From assembly GCA_964441755.1 (NCBI GenBank), contig CAYTVG010000008.1, forward strand, positions 1 through 64,000: a stretch of DNA of 64,000 nt, in the 5' to 3' direction. The stretch comes from JAUMBM01 sp964441755 (GTDB lineage Bacteria; Bacteroidota; Bacteroidia; Chitinophagales; Saprospiraceae). Positions within the stretch are counted from its first letter, which is position 1. The number at the start of each line of letters is the position of its first letter. Under the pieces are notes generated by a model. It searched no databases. It was not told the origin of the DNA and saw only the letters and a program-made list of their open reading frames with translations. Both the position numbers and the translations under genes were made by a program. This document shows positions 1-8,039 of the stretch, piece after piece.

Positions 1-290
1 GGACTACCCACATCACGTCCCTACGGGACTCCTGAAAACAACAGCTCCGGTGTTTTCTACCCACCTCACGTCCCTACGGGTCTACCCACATCACGTCCCT
101 ACGGGACTCCCCACATATCACATCCCTACGGGTCTCCTAAAAACAACAGCCCCGGTGTTTTCTACCCACCTCACGTCCCTACAGGTCTCCTGAAAACAAC
201 AGCCCCGATGTTTTCTACCCACCTCACGTCCCTACGGGTCTCCGGAAAACACCGGGGTCGTTCGCTTTCTACCTGTACTGGTCCCCCAAA
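1..290. repeat. Tandem palindromic repeat block, unit about 53 bp
   Basis: About six copies of a CACGTCCCTACGGG core (around 14, 67, 91, 120, 172 and 225) alternate with about three and a half copies of a hairpin-forming element that begins GAAAACA and ends TGTTTTC (around 34, 139 and 192, with a truncated variant at 244). The spacing gives a unit near 53 bp, with some partial units. The core GTCCC-TAC-GGGAC can form a short stem-loop. Copies differ by single substitutions. There is no spacer diversity, so it is not a CRISPR array. It may continue to the left of the window. Confidence 0.85.
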
Positions 291-331
291 TAACCAGACA
301 AGGTTACCGTATTAAAATTGTAATCTTGTCT

Positions 332-511
332 ATGGAAAAGAAGCGACGCAGCAAAGAAGAGAAGCTTAGCATTCTGAAAGAGGCAGAAAGCCAGAGGGCA
401 GAAGTTGCGATTGTGCAGCATGGATGTATCCATCTACTTTCTACCACCGGCCTAAGGCGTAAGTTGAGCTCCCCCCCCAAAAAACTAGACACGTTTGATA
501 AACCAAGATGA
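332..511 (+). pseudogene. Decayed transposase OrfA-like fragment (IS3-type N-terminus)
   Basis: The reading frame opens with MEKKRRSKEEKLSILKEAES, which resembles the start of helix-turn-helix OrfA proteins of IS3-like elements. After a VQHG motif the frame becomes unlike the family, while short family-like stretches (YHR, LRRKL) appear in the other frames of 420-475, as expected from small indels. No OrfB or DDE domain and no clear terminal inverted repeats follow before moeA. It is best read as a short remnant of an insertion sequence beside the repeat block. Family assignment is by pattern only. Confidence 0.5.
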
Positions 512-580
512 CTTAAGTTCGAGGGCAGCTGTAAATATGGGTAGTTCTTACATGTGGTAAGTCTACGAAACCCACTTCAG

Positions 581-611
581 TTGGACTAGAGCCTACAATT
601 TGCTATTTTTG
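581..611 (+). promoter_or_regulatory. Predicted moeA promoter (TTG-N20-TATTTTTG)
   Basis: TTG at 581-583 and TATTTTTG at 604-611 match the Bacteroidota -33/-7 pattern with a 20-nt gap. The -7 element ends only 4 nt before the moeA ATG at 616, so transcription would start at or very near the start codon. Confidence 0.5.
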
Positions 612-615
612 TACA

Positions 616-1806
616 ATGATAACAGTTGAAGAAGCAAGTCATGTGGTATTGCGCCATGCCATGGCGCAGCAAGTAGAAATCATTGATCTCGATCAGGCAA
701 TCGGCCGCGTATTGGCGCAGGATATCTGTGCAGACCGCGATTTTCCGCCCTTCGACCGGGTGAGCATGGACGGTATAGCCATCCTGTTTGACGACTGGCA
801 GGCGGGTCAGCGGGTATTTGCTGTCGAGGCGACGGTGGCAGCAGGGAGTCCGCAGGTGGCAAGGCAGCAGGCAGGGAGTTGCTTTGAAATCATGACGGGC
901 GCAATCCTGCCTAAGGGAGTCGATACCGTTATCCGCTATGAAGATCTCAGCCTGGCAGGAGGAGAAGCAGAGGTACTGATCAGCGAATTGCAACGGGGAC
1001 AAAATGTGCACACGCGGGCACTGGATCGTCGGCAAGGTGATTGCATTATACCGGCAGGTCGTCGCATAAGCGCTGCAGAGCTGGGGGTTGCAGCAACGGT
1101 AGGCTGCACACGCTGTGCTGTGTACCGCCTGCCCAAAGCGGTGGTCATCTCATCGGGTGACGAACTGGTACCGCTGGAGGTCCATCCCCTGCCGCACCAG
1201 ATACGCATGTCCAACAGCCTGCAGGTGGTCGCACTGCTACGCTCACAAGGGGTGATTACAGATCGCAGGCACTGGCCGGATGATGCAGCCCTCATCGCTG
1301 CCGAGCTGCCGGCCTTGCTGGAAACTTACGAGCTGGTCATCCTGAGCGGCGGGGTATCGGCAGGAAAATTCGATTACCTGCCCGCCGCGCTGGAGCAGGC
1401 GGGTGTGCGCAAGCTTTTTCACAAAGTCCAGCAACGACCCGGCAAGCCATTTTGGTTTGGCATTCATCCGGGAGGTGCCAGGGTTTTTGCCCTGCCGGGC
1501 AATCCTGTTTCTACTTTCATGTGTACGCTCCGCTATGTGATCCCCTGGCTGCAGGCCAGCCTTGGACAGTCCGGCCAAGCCCAATATGCCATTCTCGACA
1601 GCGACCTGCCCTTTAAACCGGATCTGGCCTACTTTCCGCCGGTTAAACTTTCTTACCAGCCGGACGGTCGCTGCATCGCCTCCCCTGTGCCGGGTCACGG
1701 CTCGGGAGATCTGGCCAATCTGACAGATGCAGACGCTTTTATGGAGCTGCCTTGCGGCAAAAATATTTATTTGGCGGGTGAGTCGTACCGAATATGGAGG
1801 TGGTGA
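616..1806 (+). CDS. moeA: Molybdopterin molybdotransferase MoeA
   Basis: MoeA inserts molybdate into adenylylated molybdopterin, the last step in making the basic molybdenum cofactor in the cytosol. The 396-residue length matches the family. The start MITVEEAS is typical. The MoCF-binding fold is marked by SSGDELVPLE (about 178-187), LSGGVSAGKFD, and ALPGNPVSTF (about 292-301), followed by the C-terminal beta-barrel domain. No other molybdenum-cofactor gene lies nearby, so it appears to be transcribed alone, apparently from a promoter directly before the ATG. A strong hairpin follows the stop codon. Confidence 0.95.
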   Translation: MITVEEASHVVLRHAMAQQVEIIDLDQAIGRVLAQDICADRDFPPFDRVSMDGIAILFDDWQAGQRVFAVEATVAAGSPQVARQQAGSCFEIMTGAILPKGVDTVIRYEDLSLAGGEAEVLISELQRGQNVHTRALDRRQGDCIIPAGRRISAAELGVAATVGCTRCAVYRLPKAVVISSGDELVPLEVHPLPHQIRMSNSLQVVALLRSQGVITDRRHWPDDAALIAAELPALLETYELVILSGGVSAGKFDYLPAALEQAGVRKLFHKVQQRPGKPFWFGIHPGGARVFALPGNPVSTFMCTLRYVIPWLQASLGQSGQAQYAILDSDLPFKPDLAYFPPVKLSYQPDGRCIASPVPGHGSGDLANLTDADAFMELPCGKNIYLAGESYRIWRW

Positions 1807-1837
1807 TTTGGTTATATGATTGCGATTGATGCCTGCA

Positions 1838-1878
1838 GCAAAGCGGGGATTGCTGCAGGGCAGCAATCCCCGCTTTGC
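1838..1878. terminator. Perfect 19-bp hairpin between convergent genes
   Basis: Arms 1838-1856 and 1860-1878 are perfect inverted repeats with a 3-nt loop. It lies between the moeA stop (1806) and the stop of the convergent minus-strand gene (1908). No long T-run follows, so it may act as a bidirectional transcript end or a stabilising 3' hairpin. Confidence 0.7.
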
Positions 1879-1907
1879 GTTGCAAGCCGTGGAGCCAGCA
1901 TCAGCAA

Positions 1908-4208
1908 CTAGTCCGTCACCGGCCACCAACGGTTATTGTAACCAATAGTGTCGGATGACATATGCAGCAGGCTCAGCGAAGCCGGGCGCACCAGCAGTTC
2001 GTCCAGCCAGAGCGACTCATCGCGCAGTGCTTGGTTGGTAAAGATCCACTTCCAGCGGCTGTCAGTCGCCAGCGGGTTGACCGTCCACTCGAGCAGACCC
2101 CAGCCATTGTTGTCAAAAGTGACTACTGCCTCGCGCGTCTGCAACTGGTGGCGCGCTCTTTCGGCGCCGCTGACGGGATCGAGCTCGAGCAGTATCATGT
2201 CAGTGCGCGGATGCCGGTCGGCTAGCAGCCACATCCAGACAGAGAAAGTGAGGGGCTGCAGGCTGTCGAGGCCTGCGAGCGCCGCCTCCAGCACTACCGT
2301 TTCGTCGGCCATGCGGGCGCGGAGCGCACCGCCGCCGCGATAAGACTTTTGTTGCGGCTCGCGGTCAAAAGACTCATAAATGTAGACGGCATTGCTGTCG
2401 ATGCATTTCCACCCGTCCTTTTTTGCAGTCAGGGAACTATCAGCTGCCAGCAACTGCAGGCTGTCGAGCCGGCGGCGAATCCGTTGCTCATAGGCGTCCA
2501 GCGGCAGTTCGTACAAAAAAAGCGGCGGCTTGCTATAGACGAGGCGGGAACCTTCGAGCAGATGCTCGTATCGGTGGCGCTGCCCCTGCAGTCGCTCTTC
2601 ATCCCAGGCCATCAGCAGCGGCTTAGCGGAAGGCATATCGCTGAGGATGGCGGGCCGCCGGTAGGGTTCCAGCACGAGCTGTAGCTGCTTGACGGTTTGC
2701 CCGAGCGAAGTGCGGGTGAGCATAGCTCCGGTGAGGGGCAGGCCCGTCTGCATGGACAGGGTCTGCGTTTTTTGCCCGATGAAGCCCGACAGCTGCCACC
2801 AGTAGTTGTCGGAGCCTATGTTGTAGTAAGGTACAGGCAATATGGCCTGGTAGCGCCCGAAGTCGAGGCTGTCAATATCGGTAAATGTGCTGCCGTCGGC
2901 ATATTCCTCGATGGTGTCAAGCCGAAGATCAACTGAGCGGGTAAAATACCAGGCTTCCAGCAGCAGCACGAGCAGCAGGCCTGTGCGAAAGGCCGGGCGC
3001 AAGCCGCCTGCCAGCGACCAGCGATAGATCGCTGTGATCGCTACTATGTTGGAGGTATAAAAAAATACCCAGGCGAAGCGGCCGATGGAGCGGAACTGCC
3101 GGATGGGACCGGCCCATTCGAGCCAGGACTCTTTACCGGGCCATACGAATGGCATACCCAGTGAAAATAGCAGGATGAGGCCTCCGCTCAGCCCCAGAGG
3201 CAGCAGGTAGCCACTGTCCGTGCCGCCCGCCGGCTGCCGCCCGCCCGCCTTTTTTTTCCATAAAAAACCCCACAGCACGCCCAGCGTGCCCAGCAGGGCC
3301 GCCAGGCCTATGTAGGCCTTACCTTCGAAGCCTACGGCTTCGAGCTGCCTGATGTTGGCAGCAAACCACTGCCAGTGGGGCTGCACCATGCTGCTGTAGA
3401 TGCCTTCGGGCGTAGCTTTATAGACGAAAAACCCCCAGGGTTCCCGGGTGCGGTCGCTTATGGGGTCGTTGTGGTAGAGCCAAAAATAGAAAAACAGCAG
3501 CGGCAGCAAAAGCTGCAGGCTGCCGTGCAGCAGGTAGTGTAGCGTCTGTGACCATTCCCGCAGGTAGAGCCAGCGCAGCAGCATAAAGCCAAAGATGAAG
3601 AAGGCTGCTATGGCAAAGAAATAAAAATGGAGGAGCGAATAGGCCCAGACGACGACACCAACCCCCAGGCTCCAGCCCCAGTGCGGCTGCCGGTGAAACC
3701 GCAGCAGCAGGTAGCTGAGGAGGGGGATCAGCTCGGGATGCCCCAGCCCAAAATGGGCTGCTATGCGCTCAATCTGCGGGGATAAAAAGCAGATGCCCAC
3801 TGCGGCCGCTGCGGCCGTCAGGACCGGCAGGCCGAGTTGCCGAAAAATCAGCCACAGGAAAAAACCGCACAGCCACAACCCCAGCAGCAGGGCGCCGTGG
3901 AAAATGGCATAGTCATAGCGATCGGCCGGCAGCCCCAGCCGCATCAGCAGCTTGACAGCGTTTGACAGCAGAGGCTGGGTATCCCCCGGGATGGCATGCT
4001 CGCCATAGGGGTAATTCATGCCGCTAAAATGCGTCAGGGTGCTGTCGTAGCGGATATGGAAGCGGTAAGCGTGGTAGGACTTGTAGCCGTCGCCCCAGGC
4101 CTCGATAACACGGCTGTTGCCATGCTGCAAAAAATCGGGCAGCCAGAGGGCGATCAGCCCCGCCAGCACTATCCCAAAGAATAAGGAAGCATAGCCGTGA
4201 TTCTTCAT
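1908..4208 (-). CDS. Polytopic inner-membrane protein, possibly GT-C glycosyltransferase-like
   Basis: The 766-residue protein has an N-terminal transmembrane helix, then a short loop with an acidic WGDGYKSYH segment, and about ten more hydrophobic helices to around residue 430. A soluble C-terminal region of about 330 residues follows. This layout (first-loop acidic motif, many helices, C-terminal soluble domain) resembles GT-C lipid-linked sugar transferases or YfhO-like proteins, but I recognise no diagnostic catalytic motif, so the function is unproven. It starts 6 bp after the stop of the BatA-like gene, so the two are almost certainly co-transcribed. Confidence 0.7.
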   Translation of the reverse strand: MKNHGYASLFFGIVLAGLIALWLPDFLQHGNSRVIEAWGDGYKSYHAYRFHIRYDSTLTHFSGMNYPYGEHAIPGDTQPLLSNAVKLLMRLGLPADRYDYAIFHGALLLGLWLCGFFLWLIFRQLGLPVLTAAAAAVGICFLSPQIERIAAHFGLGHPELIPLLSYLLLRFHRQPHWGWSLGVGVVVWAYSLLHFYFFAIAAFFIFGFMLLRWLYLREWSQTLHYLLHGSLQLLLPLLFFYFWLYHNDPISDRTREPWGFFVYKATPEGIYSSMVQPHWQWFAANIRQLEAVGFEGKAYIGLAALLGTLGVLWGFLWKKKAGGRQPAGGTDSGYLLPLGLSGGLILLFSLGMPFVWPGKESWLEWAGPIRQFRSIGRFAWVFFYTSNIVAITAIYRWSLAGGLRPAFRTGLLLVLLLEAWYFTRSVDLRLDTIEEYADGSTFTDIDSLDFGRYQAILPVPYYNIGSDNYWWQLSGFIGQKTQTLSMQTGLPLTGAMLTRTSLGQTVKQLQLVLEPYRRPAILSDMPSAKPLLMAWDEERLQGQRHRYEHLLEGSRLVYSKPPLFLYELPLDAYEQRIRRRLDSLQLLAADSSLTAKKDGWKCIDSNAVYIYESFDREPQQKSYRGGGALRARMADETVVLEAALAGLDSLQPLTFSVWMWLLADRHPRTDMILLELDPVSGAERARHQLQTREAVVTFDNNGWGLLEWTVNPLATDSRWKWIFTNQALRDESLWLDELLVRPASLSLLHMSSDTIGYNNRWWPVTD

Positions 4209-4214
4209 GTTGCT

Positions 4215-6245
4215 TTACGCTTTCCAGAAACGAAGCAACAAAACCTCTATCGCCAAAAACAAGAGCGCCAATGCGATAGCCCAGCGCCACAAGACAATGC
4301 CCTGCTGCTGCTCGGCGACCGTGCTGCCGATAGCGAGGTCGTTGCTGGTATCAATAATGTTGATGCGCTCATCCAGCCGGGCAGCGAGGTCTGCCGCCCG
4401 GTAGCAGGACAAGTCGGACTCGAGCCGGCTGTAGTTGAAGGCGAAATTGTCGAGCACAGAGTCTCTGTTGAGGAAAAGATCGTAGTAGCCCGCTTCAGGA
4501 ATTTGAGCGTTTACGCTGATCATCAGCCGGTTGCCTATGCTTCTTTGCTCGGGGATAAACTCGCCATCGGACCCTTTGAGCTTGTAGATCTGCTCGGCAT
4601 TGGCCACAGACTGCTCAGAAGCGATGAGCTCATCACGGCCGATGGTGTAGGCCAGCGGCCGGGTTTTGCCCGCCGAGATGGCCATGCGGTAGAGCATGGG
4701 AATAAACACCTCCGCATTCTGCGTGAGGTTATTGATTTTCTCGTCCAGTGGTGCAGCGCACAGATAAAAATTGCCTTTACCCACCTGAAATTTGGCGAGG
4801 TAGGTACTGCCGTCGCGGTAGCGCATGAGCTGCTCTTCCTTGCGGGCGCTAAACTGCGAGAGTTTGAAATTGCCCTGACTTACGGGCAGCCGCAGGTTGT
4901 CCCGCTGGTTGAGGAAGACATCGCGGAAGACAAACTCGTCGCTGTTGATCCAGCCGACGGTGCGCTCCTGCTGCTCATAGGTCAGCAGCTCATTGGCCGG
5001 CAAAGCCGCGAGGAAGCTGCGGTAGCTCTCCAGTCGCGCCTCCTTAGGCGGGAAGACCAGCACATTGCCACCCCCCTCGACATACTGCCGGAGCTCGGCC
5101 GCCAGCCCGCTGCTGATGTCGGGCAGGCCATCGAGTACGATGAGCTGATAGCCCGACAGTTTAGCATAATCAATCGCCTTGCTGTCAGAGAAACTGGCAT
5201 CGAAGACCCGCAGCCCCGACAAGGCGGCAGCGAGGAATCTGTTGGACTGCCCTTCGCTGATGGCCAGTACGGGCAGCTTTTCCGCTACGCGAAAAGAGAT
5301 AAAGTAGCGATCGTCGAATTGTACCGGATAGTCGGTAATTTTGAGTTCTACTTGCTGAAAACCCGGTTTTTGTACCACGAGGTTGACAGTGTCGATACGC
5401 TCACCGCCGGCAGGGATAGAGAACACACCTTCCGGTTTGGACTGCCCTTCGTACTGCAGGCTGAGCCGCACATTGTCCACCGATTCTGTTGAATAGTTGC
5501 GCAGGCGCAACAGCAGCATATTGTTTTGATTGAGCAGTGGCAGTGGCGCCTCAAACCAGGCGGAGTCGATGGCAACGTTCCGTTCCTGCACAGACTGCAG
5601 CGGCACCAGGCTCAGTTCGACCGAGGTATCGCGGACGCTGGCCAGGTCGGTCACCTGCCGCTGAAAGTCCGAGATCTGGTAGGCGAGGCGTATGTCGGTA
5701 TCTGCTGTGGCCAGCGCCTGCTGCTGACGGCTGAGCACCACAGACAGCTTGCGGGAAGCGGGGCTTAGTTCGATTTCATCGATCAGTGCCAGTGCTTCCT
5801 CCTGACTCAGCAGTCGTTGGTGGCGGCCTTCAAAATCATTGGTGATAATCTGGAAGCGATCTTCCACACTGTAGGCTTTCACCAGCTCGCGCGCCCGTTG
5901 CTTAGCTTTTTCCACCAGCGGCACATCCTCGCTGAGTGCCGCCATGCTGAAGGAGTTGTCGATAAAAACGCTGACCGCCTTGCGGCCGGCCCTGACGGCA
6001 TCGCTTTGCGGGATAAAAGGCTGAGCGAAAGCCAGCACCAGCAGGCTGAGCGCCAGCAGGCGCATAGCCAGCACGAGCAGGTTGCGCAGCCGCTGCCGCG
6101 AGCTGCGTTCCTCCTTCAGCTCCCGCAAAAAGCGCACATTGGTGAACATCACCTTGCGGAAGCGGCGGAAGTAGAAAAGGTGTATGATAATCGGGATGGC
6201 TAAAAAGGCCAGGGCCCACAAAAAACCCGGATATACAAACTGCAT
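4215..6245 (-). CDS. BatA (aerotolerance regulator N-terminal) domain membrane protein
   Basis: The 676-residue protein begins MQFVYPGFLWALAFLAIPII, the classic BatA N-terminus: a first transmembrane helix, the FRRFRKVMFTNVRFL stretch, and a second helix around 58-78. A von Willebrand A-like region (VSVFIDNSFSM, a DxSxS-like start) follows, then a large periplasmic part with a second Rossmann-like stretch (LIVLDGLPD, about residue 362), and a final transmembrane helix at the C-terminus. Such proteins are widespread in Bacteroidota; their exact role is not established. It is first in a two-gene operon with the polytopic membrane protein downstream, and a TAnnTTTG element lies about 100 nt upstream. 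Confidence 0.85.
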   Translation of the reverse strand: MQFVYPGFLWALAFLAIPIIIHLFYFRRFRKVMFTNVRFLRELKEERSSRQRLRNLLVLAMRLLALSLLVLAFAQPFIPQSDAVRAGRKAVSVFIDNSFSMAALSEDVPLVEKAKQRARELVKAYSVEDRFQIITNDFEGRHQRLLSQEEALALIDEIELSPASRKLSVVLSRQQQALATADTDIRLAYQISDFQRQVTDLASVRDTSVELSLVPLQSVQERNVAIDSAWFEAPLPLLNQNNMLLLRLRNYSTESVDNVRLSLQYEGQSKPEGVFSIPAGGERIDTVNLVVQKPGFQQVELKITDYPVQFDDRYFISFRVAEKLPVLAISEGQSNRFLAAALSGLRVFDASFSDSKAIDYAKLSGYQLIVLDGLPDISSGLAAELRQYVEGGGNVLVFPPKEARLESYRSFLAALPANELLTYEQQERTVGWINSDEFVFRDVFLNQRDNLRLPVSQGNFKLSQFSARKEEQLMRYRDGSTYLAKFQVGKGNFYLCAAPLDEKINNLTQNAEVFIPMLYRMAISAGKTRPLAYTIGRDELIASEQSVANAEQIYKLKGSDGEFIPEQRSIGNRLMISVNAQIPEAGYYDLFLNRDSVLDNFAFNYSRLESDLSCYRAADLAARLDERINIIDTSNDLAIGSTVAEQQQGIVLWRWAIALALLFLAIEVLLLRFWKA

Positions 6246-6345
6246 GGTTATTCTGTGTCGTGTTTGCGGTTGCAGCGGTCGGGCCGCTGCCGGAATTCAT
6301 TCAATCAGCGCGTCACCTGCGCGCGATCGCAGGTTTACCAGACAA

Positions 6346-6353
6346 CAAAGGTA
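6346..6353 (-). promoter_or_regulatory. -7 element TACCTTTG for the BatA-like operon
   Basis: The minus strand reads TACCTTTG, the exact Bacteroidota -7 consensus, about 100 nt before the BatA-like start. No convincing -33 TTG is seen at the usual distance. It is divergent to the identical element at 6375-6382. Confidence 0.45.
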
Positions 6354-6374
6354 GCAACAAATCTTTCAAAGCCC

Positions 6375-6382
6375 TACCTTTG
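6375..6382 (+). promoter_or_regulatory. -7 element TACCTTTG for queE
   Basis: TACCTTTG lies 19 nt before the queE ATG at 6402, which would give a leader of only about 12-15 nt. No clear -33 element is present. Confidence 0.45.
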
Positions 6383-6401
6383 TGGTGCTAATTGCACATC
6401 C

Positions 6402-7037
6402 ATGACGATCTATTTGGTCAAAGAAATGTATTACACCCTGCAGGGCGAGGGTGCGCAGAGCGGCCGTGCGGCCGTCTTTTGCCGCTTTGCGGGCTGCAAC
6501 CTCTGGAGCGGCCGCGAAGAGGACCGTTCCACCGCCATCTGCCAGTTTTGCGACACCGATTTTCGGGGCACCGACGGCCCTGGTGGTGGCCGCTACCCGG
6601 CTGCCGAGCTGGCGGCGCGGGCCGCAGCGCTATGGCCTGCCGGCGCGGCGGGCCGTCCCTACGTAGTATGCACCGGCGGCGAGCCGCTGCTGCAGCTCGA
6701 CGAACCGCTGATTGAGGCTTTTCACGCGCAGGGCTTTGAGGTGGCGGTAGAAACCAACGGCACCCGGCCGGCGCCGGCCGGCATCGACTGGATCTGTATG
6801 AGCCCCAAAGCCGGCACGGAGATTGTCCTGCGCAAAGGGCAGGAGCTGAAGCTGGTTTTTCCCCAGCCGGGCGCCGCCCCTGAGCTTTTTGCCGACTACG
6901 ACTACGAGCATTTTTTCCTGCAGCCGATGGATGGCCCCCAGCGGGAGCGCAACACGCAGCGCTGCATAGAATACTGCCTCGCGCATCCGCAATGGCGGCT
7001 GAGCGTGCAGACGCATAAGTGGGTGGGCATCGCTTAG
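6402..7037 (+). CDS. queE: 7-carboxy-7-deazaguanine synthase QueE
   Basis: This radical-SAM enzyme turns 6-carboxytetrahydropterin into 7-carboxy-7-deazaguanine on the queuosine path. The start at 6402 (MTIYLVKEMYYTLQGEG) gives 211 residues, the family size; the frame is open further upstream but that part is unlike QueE. The cluster-binding cysteines are C32, C47 and C50, a CX14CX2C arrangement rather than CX3CX2C; this expanded spacing is known from some QueE proteins. TGGEP (91-95) and VETNG match the SAM-binding motifs. Other queuosine genes are not in this window. The stop codon overlaps that of the convergent sirtuin gene. Confidence 0.93.
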   Translation: MTIYLVKEMYYTLQGEGAQSGRAAVFCRFAGCNLWSGREEDRSTAICQFCDTDFRGTDGPGGGRYPAAELAARAAALWPAGAAGRPYVVCTGGEPLLQLDEPLIEAFHAQGFEVAVETNGTRPAPAGIDWICMSPKAGTEIVLRKGQELKLVFPQPGAAPELFADYDYEHFFLQPMDGPQRERNTQRCIEYCLAHPQWRLSVQTHKWVGIA

Positions 7038-7735
7038 CGCAGCTGTTGGCGGATTTTTTCCACCACCCTGGGCAGGCCCGTGGTTGCGGGCTCTGCCAGC
7101 ACCTCGAGGCTGCGCACCCGCGCCAGCTCGTAGTTGCTGGCCGGGCGGGGGTCTACGTAAAAAACCTCGGCCGTGGGCGGGGCATAGCTTACCAGGCCTG
7201 CAGCGGGGTATACCTGCAGGGAGGTACCCACGATGATGATGTGGGTAGCCTTGCCCACCAGCCGGGCTGCTTCAAACATGGCAGGCACCTCCTCTCCAAA
7301 CCACACGATGTGCGGGCGCAGCTGGTGGCCTTGTTCGCAGCGGTCGCCCAGTTGCAGGTCGCCCGTCCAGGGGTATATGAGCTTGGGTATGCGCTCGCTG
7401 CGCACTTTTAGGAGCTCACCGTGCAGGTGCACAACGCGGCGGCTGCCGGCGCGCTCGTGCAGATCGTCAACGTTTTGGGTGACGATGCTCAGCTCGCAGA
7501 GCTCGCCGAGCTCCGCGAGCGCCAGGTGGCCGGCATTGGGCTGCACGTCGGCGAGCTGTCGCCGCCGCTGGTTGTAAAAATCCAGCACCAGTTGGGGGTT
7601 GCGATGCCAGCCGTCGATAGAGGCGACGTCCATGATGTCGTGGTTTTCCCACAAGCCATTGGCATCGCGAAAGGTGGAAATGCCGCTTTCGGCGCTGATG
7701 CCCGCGCCTGAAAGGACTACAATGCTGGGTTCCAT
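7034..7735 (-). CDS. cobB: NAD-dependent protein deacylase, class III sirtuin
   Basis: A 233-residue sirtuin. GAGISAESGI (10-19) and TQNVD (87-91) form the NAD site and H105 in HLHGE is the catalytic base. Y54 and R57 (YNQRR) match the YxxR pair that lets SIRT5/CobB-type enzymes bind succinyl- or malonyl-lysine, so desuccinylase activity is likely. The zinc-finger region keeps only one cysteine (C133), so a structural zinc site looks absent. I chose the ATG at 7735; the frame stays open upstream, but only through hairpin-rich DNA. Its stop (7034-7036) overlaps the queE stop (7035-7037) on the other strand. Confidence 0.93.
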   Translation of the reverse strand: MEPSIVVLSGAGISAESGISTFRDANGLWENHDIMDVASIDGWHRNPQLVLDFYNQRRRQLADVQPNAGHLALAELGELCELSIVTQNVDDLHERAGSRRVVHLHGELLKVRSERIPKLIYPWTGDLQLGDRCEQGHQLRPHIVWFGEEVPAMFEAARLVGKATHIIIVGTSLQVYPAAGLVSYAPPTAEVFYVDPRPASNYELARVRSLEVLAEPATTGLPRVVEKIRQQLR

Positions 7736-7748
7736 ATGTGGATGTTTT

Positions 7749-7780
7749 TTGTATTTCTCCGCCTTGGCGGCGAAATACAA
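7749..7780. repeat. 15-bp hairpin with 2-nt loop (leader hairpin 1)
   Basis: Arms 7749-7763 and 7766-7780 pair with one mismatch. It is the first of four hairpins stacked upstream of the sirtuin start. Confidence 0.75.
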
Positions 7781-7788
7781 TTTTACCT

Positions 7789-7850
7789 GTTTTTTGGCGG
7801 CCTTAGCTGCCAAAAATATAAAAGACCTGTCCCTGTTTCGCCGCTGCAAG
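7789..7850. repeat. First copy of a hairpin-bearing direct repeat
   Basis: It contains TTTTTTGGCGGCCTTAGC (imperfect hairpin with CTGCCAAAAA) and then GTCCCTGTTTCGCCGCTG, both repeated about 80 bp downstream at 7870 and 7909. Confidence 0.75.
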
Positions 7851-7866
7851 CGGTAAAGAGTCCTGA

Positions 7867-7900
7867 ATGTTTTTTGGCGGCCTTAGCCGCCAAAAAACAT
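7867..7900. repeat. 15-bp perfect hairpin, CTTA loop
   Basis: Arms 7867-7881 and 7886-7900 pair perfectly around CTTA. The second copy of the unit that starts at 7789. Confidence 0.85.
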
Positions 7901-7908
7901 CACAAAGA

Positions 7909-7945
7909 GTCCCTGTTTCGCCGCTGCAAGCAGCGAAACAGGGAC
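7909..7945. repeat. 12-bp hairpin GTCCCTGTTTCG / CGAAACAGGGAC
   Basis: Arms 7909-7920 and 7934-7945 are perfect. The left arm and loop repeat the sequence at about 7827-7850. It is the last hairpin of the cluster. Confidence 0.8.
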
Positions 7946-7961
7946 AAAATCACGCACACTG

Positions 7962-7969
7962 CAAAGATA
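7962..7969 (-). promoter_or_regulatory. -7 element TATCTTTG, possible sirtuin promoter
   Basis: The minus strand reads TATCTTTG, a TAnnTTTG match, beyond the hairpin cluster. If used, it would give a leader of about 220 nt carrying all four hairpins. No -33 element is evident. Confidence 0.35.
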
Positions 7970-8039
7970 CAAAATGCGTTATAAATACGTTCATACCCCG
8001 GTTCAAGGGCAACAGACCCTCAACATACCACCAACAACC

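Noticed and set aside
1..290. Possible CRISPR array
   Set aside because: Repeats are contiguous variants of one unit without unique spacers, and no cas gene is present.
4197..5492. Long plus-strand open frame of 431 codons
   Set aside because: It lies wholly across the BatA-like gene, has no recognisable domain and reflects the base composition of that gene's other strand.
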